Shown here piece by piece: positions 35,002 through 46,041 of a stretch of 64,000 nt of DNA (positions are counted from its first letter, which is position 1; the number at the start of each line of letters is the position of its first letter). A model generated the notes under the pieces. The model saw only the letters and a list, made by a program, of their open reading frames with translations. It ran no database searches and was not told where the DNA came from. A program made the position numbers and the translations under genes. This DNA is from Stereum hirsutum FP-91666 SS1 (Eukaryota > Basidiomycota > Agaricomycetes > Russulales > Stereaceae), in contig NW_006763131.1 of the NCBI RefSeq assembly GCF_000264905.1, positions 3,056,708 to 3,120,707 on the forward strand. Reading direction: 5' to 3'.

Positions 35002-37701
35002 ATGGTCGCCGTACCTGCACCATCCATCACGCTTTCCCAAGAGGAGTGGCCGGACGCCGACTTCGACATCCCCGATGGCGTACCGCTCCACACAGGAACC
35101 GACTGGGAGAGGGAGGAGGAGGAGGACTGGGACGTAGACATGAGTCTTGGCAAGACCGGCGGAGCGAAGGCACAGGCTGTCGTCGCCGGAATTGTATCCA
35201 GAAAAAGTACGTCTCAAATGGTCAACATTCGGCCTCCATTGCCGCCTACGAGCGAGGACGACGAAGACGAGGAGGAGGGCCTCTCGACCATCAAGGTCGC
35301 TGCTCTCCCCAAACCTATCCCGTCCGCTGTCGACTCTACGCCTTCCATTGACGACGACGACTTCGAGGACGCGTTCTCTCTTCCCTCGGATCTTACTCAG
35401 CTATCTCTTCGCCCCCTATCCCTCCACCACCAATCGTCGAAAAACTCTCTCGAATGGGGAGAGAAAGACCATACAACCTCCTCTCAGTCATCCGACGCCT
35501 ACTCTACTCTCGGGCTCGCCGAAATTTCCCCTTCCTCCTCCAACTCTACCTCAGCTTCACAATCCCAACCAGAGACCGATGACGAGGAGGAGGATCTTGA
35601 CGGCCTAGTCATCCCTTCGGGCCTCTTTGAGTCTGCATCGAGCGCAAAGCACCTTGCAAGGCTACTTGAGAAGAAGCAGAAGGCACCTACTCTAGACGAT
35701 AGCGTAAAGATCGCTAGCCCTGATCCTGAGGATGATTTCGAGATTGGTCTCGTCATCGACGACGACGCCGACTTCAATCCGAGCCGACTCTTGCAGCAGC
35801 ATCAGGACAAGCGTAGGTCTTCCATAGGATCCCGTGCGAACGGTGCATCTCGACCGCTCGGGGCAAGGCCGCCTTCCAGGTTAAAGAACGATCGCCCTAG
35901 GTCCCCCGCCAATCCCCCGCCCTCTTCAGCTCGCCAGTTTCAAAAGCTTAAGGCGCCTCCCTCACCCCCAGAACATGCTAATCCGCCGCCTCGTTCCCAG
36001 TCCTATAACGCACTGCTCTCCGCCGATACTGGACCCTCCTCATCCCGCTCGGCAAAATCCGGACCTCTGCGTGGGCAGAAATCACATACGGGCCTCAAAC
36101 CCACTACATCCCCTACGCAACGCAAACTCGTTCGGAAAGCGTCGTTGTCAGCACTCATGGAGGTCAGCCATCCTCAGGCGATAGCTGCCGAGTCGGCCTC
36201 CAAGCCGAGTGATGCCAATGGCGCTCGATACGAAGGGGCCACCGCAGCTTCCCGTGCTAAAACACACAACAGCTCCACTGGTCGCATGCGTTCGTCGGAA
36301 TACGTAGTGCCACCCGCACGACCATCAACACCGTCATCGAATCCAGCTGCCTTACGCCTGACTATGCCGACATCGTCTTCTCGTCTCAAAGCGAGAACCC
36401 CGATTACATCAGTGTTTCCCGGTTCGTCAAAGACTGGGACCGGCCGTTCATCTCCTGTTCCTGTCCCTGTTCCATCTCGTCCTCCATCTTCAACATCCTT
36501 GCGGTCAAAAGCGGCTGCGGGCCCTAGCACTGCGTCATCGTCGTCAGGCCCGAAAATATTGCGCAAACCCAAACGACAACGAACATACGGAGACGGTACG
36601 GAGCTCGATGCATTCGATGACTTGCCCACCGACCGCGACAAGGAGACTCGGTATCGTGTCGCTCCAAAGCCGTATGGAAACCGTGTTCCAGGGGCTATGT
36701 ACGCCCCGTCCAAGGTAGAGAGTAAGAGCACAACACGGCGGAAGGCTCCGAGAGATGGTTCAGGTAGTGGTTCAGGTGCGCCTTCATCTCCATTCTCTTC
36801 CACCTTCGTTCTTTGGCTGAGCTTTTTGTTTTCCTGCGCTATGATCCAGATCTTGTTCAGTCTCCAGAAACTATCGCGCGGCCCTTAAGGCATGCGAGCC
36901 GGATAGAATTGGCACCTCAGTCGTCAGCAGCAGACCCAGCTGCGAAGAGAAAGAAGACTGTAATATCGCCCACGACGAACCAACGGCGGAAACCTACACT
37001 GATCCGAAATCTGGGTGGTGCTACTGCTCCAAAAGGTATGTCTATACAATAGCATCGTGTCGTTCTCATCCTGACCCCGGTAATCTTCAGTCGTCGGGGA
37101 CATGAAGTGGAATCCTCAAACACTACGCTGGGAGGGCAATGACCAAGCTCTTCGTGACTTCGATACTGTCGTGGGCACTTCAACACGGCCGGCCCTCATC
37201 ACACATCTGACTGGCTCCTCTGTGGGCTCACCCGTGGGGTCGTTCGCGACTGGTGCTCGGAGGGTTGGTAATATGATGTTCGACCCGAATAAAATGTGCT
37301 GGATATCGACACTATCGCCGGAAGAGGATGAACCAGATGTATTCGCTGACCTTGCCGACGATGAACACGATGGAGACGGGTGGGAGGAAAGAGGAGGCAC
37401 AATACGTGCCGGCCAACAGGATTCAACCATCACTCCTTCGGATGTCAGCCGGAGTGCGGCGTCAAGTCGTATGGAGACGCCCAGCCCATCCCGGAGTAGC
37501 CACAGACGGAGTCCATCAGATTCCGGAAGTGATAGGTGCTCCCGAGCATCAATGGTCTGCGATGTGGACGATGCGTTCCTGGAGCAGACACGACTAGCAG
37601 AGGAACGCCATAGGGTCGAGATGAAGGGGTGGAGAACGAAGGTACACGATGACCGTAGTCATCTGTACGATATCCGTGCTCTCGCCACCCGGAGATATTG
37701 A
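35002..37701 (+). CDS. Byr4/BFA1-like mitotic-exit GAP subunit
   Basis: The ATG at 35002 (MVAVPAPSITLSQEEWPDAD) opens the sequence FDIPDGVPLHTGTDWERE. A first long exon is rich in acidic clusters (SIDDDDFEDAFSLPSDL, DDEEEDLDGLVIPSGLFE, DPEDDFEIGLVIDDDADFNP) and Ser/Pro linkers, then has LDAFDDLPTDRDKETRYRV. After an intron near 36,760-36,880, RKPTLIRNLGG leads into the conserved C-terminal block VVGDMKWNPQTLRWEGNDQA, LRDFD, VGNMMFDPNKMCWISTLS and DEPDVFADLADDE. It ends at TGA-free TATTGA, 37699-37701. The C-terminal blocks match my memory of fungal Byr4/Bfa1, the partner of Cdc16/Bub2 in the GTPase-activating complex that restrains Spg1/Tem1. The frame extends upstream of 35002, but the leader looks non-coding. 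The exact boundaries of the intron near 36.8 kb are uncertain. Confidence 0.75.
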
Positions 37702-38562
37702 TTTTTTTCGCTCTTATTATCCTGTGGTATGACGCATCTATATTGCTGCATTTTTCCCCCCTCTCTCTATGCTAGTAACCTATCTACTTTCAATTAGCTT
37801 TGTTCACCGTCACGACACGTTTCCTCATTTTTTCTCTCTCAATTCTGGGCCTCGTCTCGTTGTTTTCCCCGAAGAGGATATATCAGATCATGGAGTTCGG
37901 ACTTGCACCATTTGTTCTCACTCGTCGCACTCGCACACACATATCCGATACAAATCGCTTTGTCTGTCTTCCCCTTTGCCCGTCTCTCCCTTGTTTTACC
38001 CCATGCCACTCCCCATCCTCGATGTCTCCCCTTTATACTTGCTTTGTTAATGCCCCTGTTCGACCGCATCCCTTTTGGATGCCGATGACACTCCTTGACT
38101 CCCGATTCCTTTTCTCCTCCCCTATGTCTCTGTCTAGTCCGTGTCTCGATATGTAGCGATGCTCCGGAAAATATGGAATAATATGACGAAATGCCCTTCA
38201 TTCACCGTGCGATCTCGAGATATTGACACCTGGGTGGCGAGGTAATTAAAGGCCGCGTTTAATTTCCCAAGGGCAGACTGGACGGGATTTCAAGCGAGCA
38301 TGACCTCCAGCCAACCTCCAGCTTCACCTTGACTGATAACGGGTGGCTATCTTTAAGAATTTCCGCAAAATCCTCCGTCTCTTTGTTTGGGACCGTTCTA
38401 AATGCACTACGGATAGCCTCCCCACAACGTTGTGGGTCTTTACTTTCCTTGCTCTTTTCCATGAACTCATCAACGTTCAATCTTTTATAGCCTAACGACC
38501 ATTACAATCTGGTTGTTCATCGAGCTAGGACGTGCCACGATTAAAGCAGCCTTGTCCCACTA
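37702..38562. other. Intergenic region between the Byr4-like gene and UreD
   Basis: These 861 bases begin with a T/C-rich stretch (37,730-38,150), probably 3' UTR of the upstream gene. TGATAA (38334-38339) and CTATCT (38347-38352, AGATAG on the other strand) are two GATA-type motifs about 215-230 bp before the UreD start; such motifs also occur by chance. Confidence 0.5.
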
Positions 38563-39550
38563 ATGACTCTACGTGCATCCGGACCCAAACAAACAGGCGC
38601 TGGCACCGGAAAGATCGTCCTACATTCTCGAGACCCAGAGGTCGTCTTCTCGGAACTATCATGCACATATCCTCTGAAGTTACTTGCTCTTCGGTCTGCC
38701 GACAAGGGGATCGCAACGGCTTACATGGCGTCGTACGGAGGCGGCCTTGTTTGTGGAGATCAGATCGCTCTTGAGGTTCATGTTGGGCATGATGCTCGAC
38801 TTATGTTGCTTTCTCAGGTGCGTTTGTTACCCCGTACTCAATGAACGTGATGTTTAGGGGGTTACATGTGCATAGGGTTCTACGAAGGTGTTCAAAACGC
38901 GCCCCGGACAGAGAGCAGCAAGCTCGCACAAGACTCATATATCATCTGCCAGACAGAGATTGGACGTGCACGTAGCCGACAGAGGCGCCCTCTTCCTCCT
39001 CCCAGACCCCGTCACCTGCTTCCAAGCCGCGTCATACCATCAACTACAAGCGTTTCATCTCTCCAAATTGGCATCTATTGTTCTCCTCGACTGGTTCACA
39101 TCCGGACGGCGGTCTCGGGGTGAAGAATGGCAGTTCGCACGATATATGAGCGTGAATGAGGTTTTTGTGGATGGGGTACGGGTAGCAAGAGATGCTACTC
39201 TCCTAGAAGGCGATAGCACAGCTGCGAATAGCGATGTCCCGCCACTTCCTCGTCGACTACTCGCAGACCGACTGGCGCCGTACGCTTGCTATGCGACCGT
39301 GATACTCTACGGACCGTTGGTCGAAGGGCTTGTGAAGGAATTGGATGGAAGCTATGAGAAGATATCGGTGTTCAGACAAAGGGATCCTCCAGGTCTGATT
39401 TGGTCGTTGAGTCCTGTGAAAGGAGAGGAAGGAAGAATAGTCAGGGTGGCGGGGAAGGAGACGGAAGACGTGAAGGTGTGGTTAAAGCAGGCACTGCAGC
39501 CTCTGGAAGAGGTTATCGGTACGGACATCTTCAGGCGAGCATTCGTGTGA
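38563..39550 (+). CDS. ureD: Urease accessory protein UreD
   Basis: UreD (UreH) is the scaffold that binds apo-urease and, with UreF and UreG, loads nickel. Two exons, 38563-38817 and 38876-39550, join as LLSQ/GSTKVFKTRPGQ. Family blocks are visible in order: SELSCTYPLKLL, YGGGLVCGDQIALEV, GHDARLMLLSQGSTKVFKT, HVADRGALFLLPDPVTCFQA, QLQAFHLSKLASIVLLDWFT, SGRRSRGEEWQFARYMSVNE and a C-terminal DIFRRAFV. GGGL..GD and the SQGSTKV(F/Y) motif are diagnostic. The length of about 309 residues is normal. It stops at TGA 39548-39550. It is the first of three + strand genes with possible links to nitrogen use. Confidence 0.95.
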
Positions 39551-40090
39551 TGGGCATCGGAGACGTTGTTGAAGTTTGTAGTGCGACGAGCATGCCCATC
39601 CCCTGGTGTCAAGGCATCGGAGTCCCGGATCGTGGTGCGACTTCCTAGTCGGCGAACTTTACGGTCTGTGGTATGTTTCCTTCTTTTTTCTAGTAGACCT
39701 TTCTTCGATTGACTTGGCCGACGTCGACCGCCTGCTTTTTTACTTTAGGAACCCCGTCTCCGCCATTCCTTGCGATGTTCACGCCGCGGCATTTGAGTTA
39801 GTTTCTACACAAGATACCGCAGGAATAACATCATCATGCAGCACCTAAGCTCGGATATAATTATCACTATTTACATTAGCTGTGAGGTAGCGCATACCCA
39901 TGCAAGTTGTGCTTGCTGGTGCTGGTACTCGAGGGACCCATCTTGAATGAACTTCAGAATTATCGTACAACTTCGGCCGGTGGCGAGTGTGGCCCACGGA
40001 AGATGATAAGATAAGACCGTCCATGTACTTTATGTAGCAAACATCCGAGCCTCGGAGCTTTTGCACATTATCCCGTTCCACCATCACATT
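39551..40090. other. Intergenic region between UreD and the aldehyde dehydrogenase
   Basis: These 540 bases hold the UreD 3' end and the dehydrogenase promoter, with a tandem GATAAG element near the end (listed separately). Nothing else is recognisable. Confidence 0.5.
40005..40015 (+). promoter_or_regulatory. Overlapping tandem GATAAG upstream of the aldehyde dehydrogenase
   Basis: GATAAGATAAG contains two GATAAG units that share a G, 76 bp upstream of the start codon. HGATAR is the site of fungal GATA factors such as AreA/Nit2, which activate genes for secondary nitrogen sources, and closely spaced pairs bind best. The motif is seen; the regulation is inferred. Confidence 0.4.
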
Positions 40091-42316
40091 ATGGAGTTCT
40101 CTACCACATCTCAGACGACCATCTCCCCTCATAATCAACAGGGTCTTGTCACCAAGCAATATCCGTCTGAATCCGAGCTCGATGGCTCAATCGAACGTGC
40201 AGCCAAAGCTCAGAAGGCATGGAGCAAGGTTCCGTTGAAGGAGCGGATTGCTATCGGAAACAAGTTCATGGTATGCTTGAAGTTTTGATCAAATATCCAG
40301 ATAATCATAGTAGACTTCTTGTGCAGGATGAGTTCCAAAAGATGAGCGATGAGCTTCCACTCGAGCTCACTCTCCAAATGGGCCGGTGCGCATAGATCCT
40401 GATACTTTCATGGCTTGTGAACTGACTGTGGCGTCATTCATCACAACAGCCCAGTCTCCCAAGGTGCAGGAGAAATTCGCGGTTTCTTGGACCGTGCTCG
40501 GTACATGCTGTCCATCGCAGAGAAGTCTCTTGCCGACGTTGGCCTCGAGGATACAGACAAGCCAGGTTTCAAACGCTTCATTCGTCGCACTCCTCTCGGT
40601 GTGGTCCTCGTCGTTGCCCCCTGGAAGTGAGTACACCTCTACTACACCAGGGTCCGATGACTCTGAAACTTTTCCTATCATTTAGCTTCCCTTATCTTGT
40701 TTCTATCAACTCCGTTCTTCCAGCCATCGTTTCAGGAAACGCTGTCCTGTTCAAGCCCTCGCCACAAACGCCACTCACAGCCGAACGAATCGCTCTCGCT
40801 CTTACACGGGCAGGAGTCCCAGAAGACGTTATTCAGGTCCTTCACCTTTCTCCTCCCCTTGTGGAACACGCTATCAAGCATACGCTTGTCGACTTCGTCT
40901 CCTTCACTGGAAGCGTTGCCGGTGGCCAGGCTGTTGAGAAGGCCGCGGTCGAGGCCTCTGGGTTCAAGGGTGTGGCGCTCGAGGTGAGAATGTTCCGGAC
41001 GCTCGGATGAGGCTCAAGCTGACTGGAGGGCTCGTATAGCTTGGTGGAAAAGATCCTGCGTATGTCAGGCCAGATGCTGACCTGGATTACACCGCGGCGG
41101 AGCTGGTAGACGGTAAGATGCCCTCTTGTTCAATAATCGTGCTGTCTACTGACTTGCCACAGGTGCTTTCTTCAATTCGGGACAGAGTTGCTGTGCCGTG
41201 GAGGTCAGTTTCGATTTTTAGAGTATCACATCGTATATGCTCATTGTGCCTCGATTCGCTAGCGTATCTATGTCCACAAGGATGTATACGACGCCTTCGT
41301 GCCCAAATTTGTTGAAATCGTCAAGGTATGTTCCCGAACGTCGTCATTCTGGCGCATCTTATTCATTTGGGTGTTGTGGCTAGCAATATAAACTGGGAGA
41401 CCCTACCAAGCCAGAGACCAATCTCGGACCAGTCGTCAGCATCGCCAGCGCCAAACGGATCCGGAAACAAGTCGAAGACGCTAGTAAGTGTCGCAGTATC
41501 TCGCCATCCTCGACATCGCCTGATTCCATTCACCATCTCTCCTTAGTCAAGGCCGGTGCAAAGCCACTTGTACCAGAAGAAACATTCTCCTCCGCGGACG
41601 TGTATGTTTGAGCTTTTCTTCTTTACTGAAGACTTGACCTGACGTCCATCCGAGTTTAGGAAGACATCGGGGGAGTCTGCGTATGTGGCGCCTCAGGTCC
41701 TTGTTGACGTCAATCACTGTGAGCAATAATGCTTCCTTCGTCCATCTTGCGTATGGTGGTAGCTCACACTCCTCTTACTAAACAGCTATGGAGGTGATGA
41801 TGGAGGAGACCTTTGGCCCGGTTGTCGGCATCCAAAAGGTGGATCCTTTAGCACTCGCCCTTGTGTCATAACGCTAAAAGCATTTATTCGACAGGTTTCC
41901 TCTGACGAAGAGGCTGTCAAGCTCATGAACGACTCACCGTACGGCCTGACGGCGTCCGTCTGGACCAACGCCGAGAAGAACGCCGATTCACAGGAGGCCT
42001 TCCTCAACCTCATTGACGAACTCCAAACCGGCACCGTTTTCCTGAACCGGTACGCCCGTCTCCTCTGTTGTGGAAGTGTAGACAGCTCACTGACCACGCA
42101 TGCTTATCCTACCCTGGATAGTTGTGACTTCTTGGATCCTGCACTAGCGTGGACTGGCGTGAAGAACAGTGGTAGGGGTATCAGTCTGAGCAAATTCGGT
42201 ATGTTGAATGATTGCCGCAGAGAATTGGCTTCGGGACGCTCACAGGGCTTGCTTATCCAGGTTACGACCAGCTCACGCGGGCGAAGTCGGTGCACATGAA
42301 GATCAAGACTTCATGA
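40091..42316 (+). CDS. NAD(P)-dependent aldehyde dehydrogenase
   Basis: This enzyme oxidises an aldehyde to an acid; its substrate cannot be told from sequence. The ATG at 40091 gives MEFSTTSQTTISPHNQQG. Exons joined by eye give AAKAQKAWSKVPLKERIAIG, GEIRGFLDRARYML, RTPLGVVLVVAPWNFPYL, SVLPAIVSGNAVLFKPSPQT, FTGSVAGGQAVEKAA, VALELGGKDPAYV (catalytic Glu), FFNSGQSCCAVERIYVHKD (catalytic Cys), MEVMMEETFGPVVGIQKV, SPYGLTASVWT, LQTGTVFLNR, TGVKNSGRGISLSKFG and YDQLTRAKSVHMKIKTS, with TGA at 42314-42316. The Asn of PWN is split by an intron. About a dozen exons give roughly 500 residues, a normal ALDH size. There is no signal peptide. It sits between UreD and an organic-anion/ureide-type permease. 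Confidence 0.92.
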
Positions 42317-42936
42317 ACGCAGGAATGAATGTAGGACAGAAAGCATGCAGTGTATTCGGAAGTAGTATACAGAATAGAATGTGCTAGTACAGACAGAAAA
42401 GCGCAAGGCAGACCAGTGGTATATTTCGTGAGTTGATGAGGTTCCGGAATGGTACGCCATCCCATACAGGCTGCGTTGTTGAACGAAGATCTAGATGGGT
42501 CCTACAAGACATGAAAGTCAGTATCATTGTGACAACAACGAATCAGACAGACGAAAGTTTCAGGGCCCTCAAGCGTATAAGAGGACCGGCAATAGTTGTC
42601 ACCACCGTGCAGAAGCACTCGGTCTGGTGCACAGCAAAATATTCATCCTTTGAGACGGAGTAAGAAGAAAGACTCACAACAAGCAACACACAGGTATGTT
42701 TTGTGACACTGACGAGTGATAGAAAAGACCTGTAGATGGAAGAGGGGGTAGGAGGCAGACGGCGCTCAAAATTTGCGAGAACTTTATATCGGTCGCGTGC
42801 TAAGCGCGTGCGAATGTTCGCACGATCTTGGGTAGTAAAGCTGGACAACGCCGCGCTGTCTCTTGACACTCTTCGTACACCCGTCACGCCTCATAACCCT
42901 TGCGATGGTCGGAGAGCCATCTCAAGACTGACCACG

Positions 42937-42946
42937 TATATAAAAG
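42937..42946 (+). promoter_or_regulatory. TATA box of the MFS permease gene
   Basis: TATATAAAAG lies about 225 bp upstream of the ATG at 43171. It is a near-perfect TATA element and the clearest one in the window. Confidence 0.5.
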
Positions 42947-43040
42947 CTATTCATGCACATCAGAGGAGCTCTTCCCGAATCCTAGTCAATGACCACCATC
43001 CCCTCGAATCCGAGGCCCCGTTGGCCGGCGGTAGACAGAC

Positions 43041-43050
43041 GATAAGATAT
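43041..43050 (+). promoter_or_regulatory. GATAAG-GATAT pair upstream of the MFS permease
   Basis: GATAAGATAT lies 121 bp upstream of the start codon. It contains one full GATA-factor site and a second GATA core, like the pair before the aldehyde dehydrogenase. It lies downstream of the TATA box, so it may instead fall in the 5' UTR. Confidence 0.3.
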
Positions 43051-43170
43051 GCTTGCGCTCGTGTGGAGAGCTAACCATGGAAAGATCTATGCTGATGATG
43101 TCGACGACTTTGACCCCGTGCATATGGCTAGTCCTAAACCGTCCCTTTGCTTCTTTCTCAGCGAGCTCTC

Positions 43171-45690
43171 ATGTCGTCGGACGACGGTCTCTCCAAGGAA
43201 CAACCAGTCCCAGAGCCTGAGGGCGTGACATATCGCCCGGATGTTGACACCAGCTCGGTCGATGAAGCCAGGCTAATGCGTAAGATCGACATCAGACTCA
43301 TTCCATGGCTGGCGCTGCTTTACTTGCTCAACTTCCTCGACAGAGGGAGTATCGGAAATGCAAGAGTAGGTCTTCGCGAAAAGCTCTCAGCGTGGTTTCT
43401 TGTGGACTGAGCACTTTTCCTGACTCCAACTTACTAGTTGTACGGAATGGAGACGTCTATACATATTGTAATGTCCTATGTCTTATGTCCTGCCCCTGCG
43501 CGTTATTCGTGGCTTATTTGTGCGACAGACGGACAGACAATACCTCATTGCTTTGACGGTCTTCTTCTTTCCGTACTCTCTGTTTGAAGTACGTCACATA
43601 GTCTCTTGATCTCACCGCACAAGCGACTGACTGAGGCAAACATTATAGCCTGCGACAAATGTCGCGCTTAGGCTCATGCGTCCATCCTTGTTTCTAAGCG
43701 CAACGATATTCTTCTGGGGTGTTGTCATGACTTTACACGGCGTCGCCTCTAATTACGGTGGCCTCATCGGGTTGCGATTCGCGTTAGGTCTTGCTGAAGC
43801 AGGCCTTTACCCCGGCATTGTCTTCTACCTCTCATGGTGTGGCCCAAACTCCTCTGCCCGTGATCTCGCCCTCGGGCAGTGAAAACTAGTTTGCTGATTG
43901 TCATTCATATCATCTATAGCTGGTATAAACGAAATGAGCTTGGAAAGCGAGTTGCTTGGTTCTTTGCTTCCGCAACGGTCGCCGGTGCATTCAGTACGTT
44001 CCACAGCAAAGTGCTTGTTCTTCAGACATGATTTAATCGACCTGGTATACCTCTTTATCGACTGCAGGTGGTCTTCTGGCAGCCGGCATTCATAATATGG
44101 ACGGCATCGGTGGCAAGCCCGGCTGGGCATGGATCTTCATACTCGAAGGTCTCGCCACCGTCATCGTCGCAGTATTGTCACCATTTGTGCTCCAAGATTT
44201 CCCTGAGAATGCTAAGTTCCTCACCGAGACTGAACGTAAGCCGTAGTCAAACTCTGCGATCTGTCAACCTTCCAAGTTCCAACGCCTGTCTTCACAGGCG
44301 TATTCGTCGTCAGGAGATTGCAAGCGGATATGCAGTTCAGCGCCGGTGGAGAAAAGTTCCACCTGAAGCATGTGTGGTCTGCACTACAGGATTGGAAGTC
44401 ATGGATTGCGATGGCGATTTATGCGGGATTGTGAGGATTTCTCAGTATAAGTCACAGTCTCTTACTGACCTGTTGAATGCTTTCATATCGCAGCGATGGG
44501 CCACTATTCGCCTTCTCGTTATTCCTACCCACCATCCTCAATCAACTGGGATTTGGAAGTACCGCGAGCAATCTTCTGTCGGTACCCGTATATGCCGTGG
44601 CTTGCATAGTCCAATGTCTCGTCGGATTCTTGGGTGACAGGTTCAACAACCGCAGAGGGTACATCAACCTGTAAGTCCAACAAGCCCTTCTAATCAATGC
44701 CGCCTTCTTACCTCGCCTCACCGCTTGTGTGGTCAGCGTCCTTTTCGGCTGTGGCCTTGTAGGATATGTCATCCTGATCGCATCGCGGAATGCGGCCTTG
44801 TCATACTTCGCCACCTACCTCGCCGCAATGTATGTCATTCAGTCATAGTCATAGCTCGTGTTAAGACCAGCCAGTATTCACGCATCTCTACAGATCCATA
44901 TATCCTACCATTCGTGCGTACTATGCCCTTCTGATGATCAACCACCCACACTATTCCTGATCTCGGCCACTCGCAAACTAGCAAACTCTGTGTGAGTACA
45001 TTCTGCTTTAACATGATGTCCTGCATAGCGTGCCATGGACGAGCTAACGCTACTTACGACCCGCAGAGCATGGGTGTCCGGAAATGTTGAAGGTTCGTAC
45101 AAACGGAGCGCCGTTCTCGGAATGGCTATCGGATTGTAAGCACCTAAACTCTCCAAACCCTACTACTACCCCACGTCACTCACGATACTACCCTCCTTGC
45201 GGCCCCCGTCTACAGCGGAAACCTCAACGGAGCCGTCACATCCAACGTCGTGCGTATCATCTCGTTGCACCCTTCCCATATCAATGACACCAACGACTGA
45301 CGACTCCTTGTCCCATGGCGATACTCCCATACACTTCAACAGTACCGCAGCCAAGACAAACCGTGGTACTCCCTCGGTCACGGCATCGTTCTCGTCTACA
45401 TCGCCATCGGCTTCCTATCCTCCCTCGCCTACATGATCCTCCTCCGACGAGAAAACGCCGCACGGGACCGTGGGGATCGGGACGAAGTCATCGTCCCCGC
45501 TGGTGAGGCAGGAGGAGCGGGGATCTTCATAGACGAGGATAATAAGAAGAATAGAGTCACGAAGAGCGAGGGTGAAGTTGAGAGCAGCGAGGAGGATCTG
45601 AAGAGGAGGAGGAATGGGGTGTTTGTGAGCGTGGAGGAGGCGAGGAGGGAGAAGGGCGATTTGTGGAGCGGGTTTAGGTATTCGCTTTGA
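43171..45690 (+). CDS. MFS permease of the allantoate/nicotinate (Dal5/Tna1) type
   Basis: This is a proton-coupled importer of organic anions or ureides in the plasma membrane. The ATG at 43171 gives MSSDDGLSKEQPVPEPEG. TM1 (LIPWLALLYLLNFLDRGSIG) carries the NFLDR signature. Further blocks are DRQYLIALTVFFFPYSLFE, LFLSATIFFWGVVMTLHGVA, GLRFALGLAEAGLYPGIVFY, FGGLLAAGIHN... and KPGWAWIFILEGLATVIVAV, DGPLFAFSLFLPTILNQLGF and LSVPVYAVACIVQCLVGFLG. The TM10-11 region is built from two micro-exons (44894-44913, 20 nt; 44982-44991, 10 nt) that restore SIYPTIPNSVAWVSGNVEG. Then SYKRSAVLGMAIGFGNLNGA, DKPWYSLGHGIVLVYIAIGF and a long charged cytoplasmic tail ending FRYSL follow. It has about a dozen exons. 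The family is clear; the substrate is not. Confidence 0.9.
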
Positions 45691-46041
45691 GATGCTTTCG
45701 CGCTCCGATGAGACGTGGACGCGGATGGAGCGTAACAAAAGGGCTGGAGTTTTTGAGTTTCTGAGTTTCTTGAGCAGTGCGATTTATGAGGGGATTATGT
45801 AGATAAAATACACATGGGAAACAAAAAATGGTGATGTAGCAAAGACTCAATGAGCGACTGAGTACCGTACCGATGACTTGACAAAATAAATCATTGCAAA
45901 CTTGCAAAGTGATGAGTCTGACCCACGAACGCAACATGTATGTATCAAGCGAAAAGCCAATCGATTCGTCCATCGTTTCATGGACCATCGACCCGTACAC
46001 TAGTTCTCGCGAACAACCACCCACACCCTAACCTGAAGACA
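45691..46041. other. Convergent intergenic region, permease and m-AAA protease 3' ends
   Basis: These 351 bases are AT-richer than the surroundings and hold nothing recognisable. Confidence 0.5.

Larger units (their letters stand above)
42317..43170. other. Intergenic region with promoter of the MFS permease
   Basis: These 854 bases have the ALDH 3' end on the left. On the right are a TATA box and a GATA pair (listed separately). I see no gene between. Confidence 0.5.

Noticed and set aside
36174..36803. 209-codon minus-strand open frame opposite the Byr4-like gene
   Set aside because: No recognisable content; it overlaps the long sense exon with low-complexity Ser/Pro coding.
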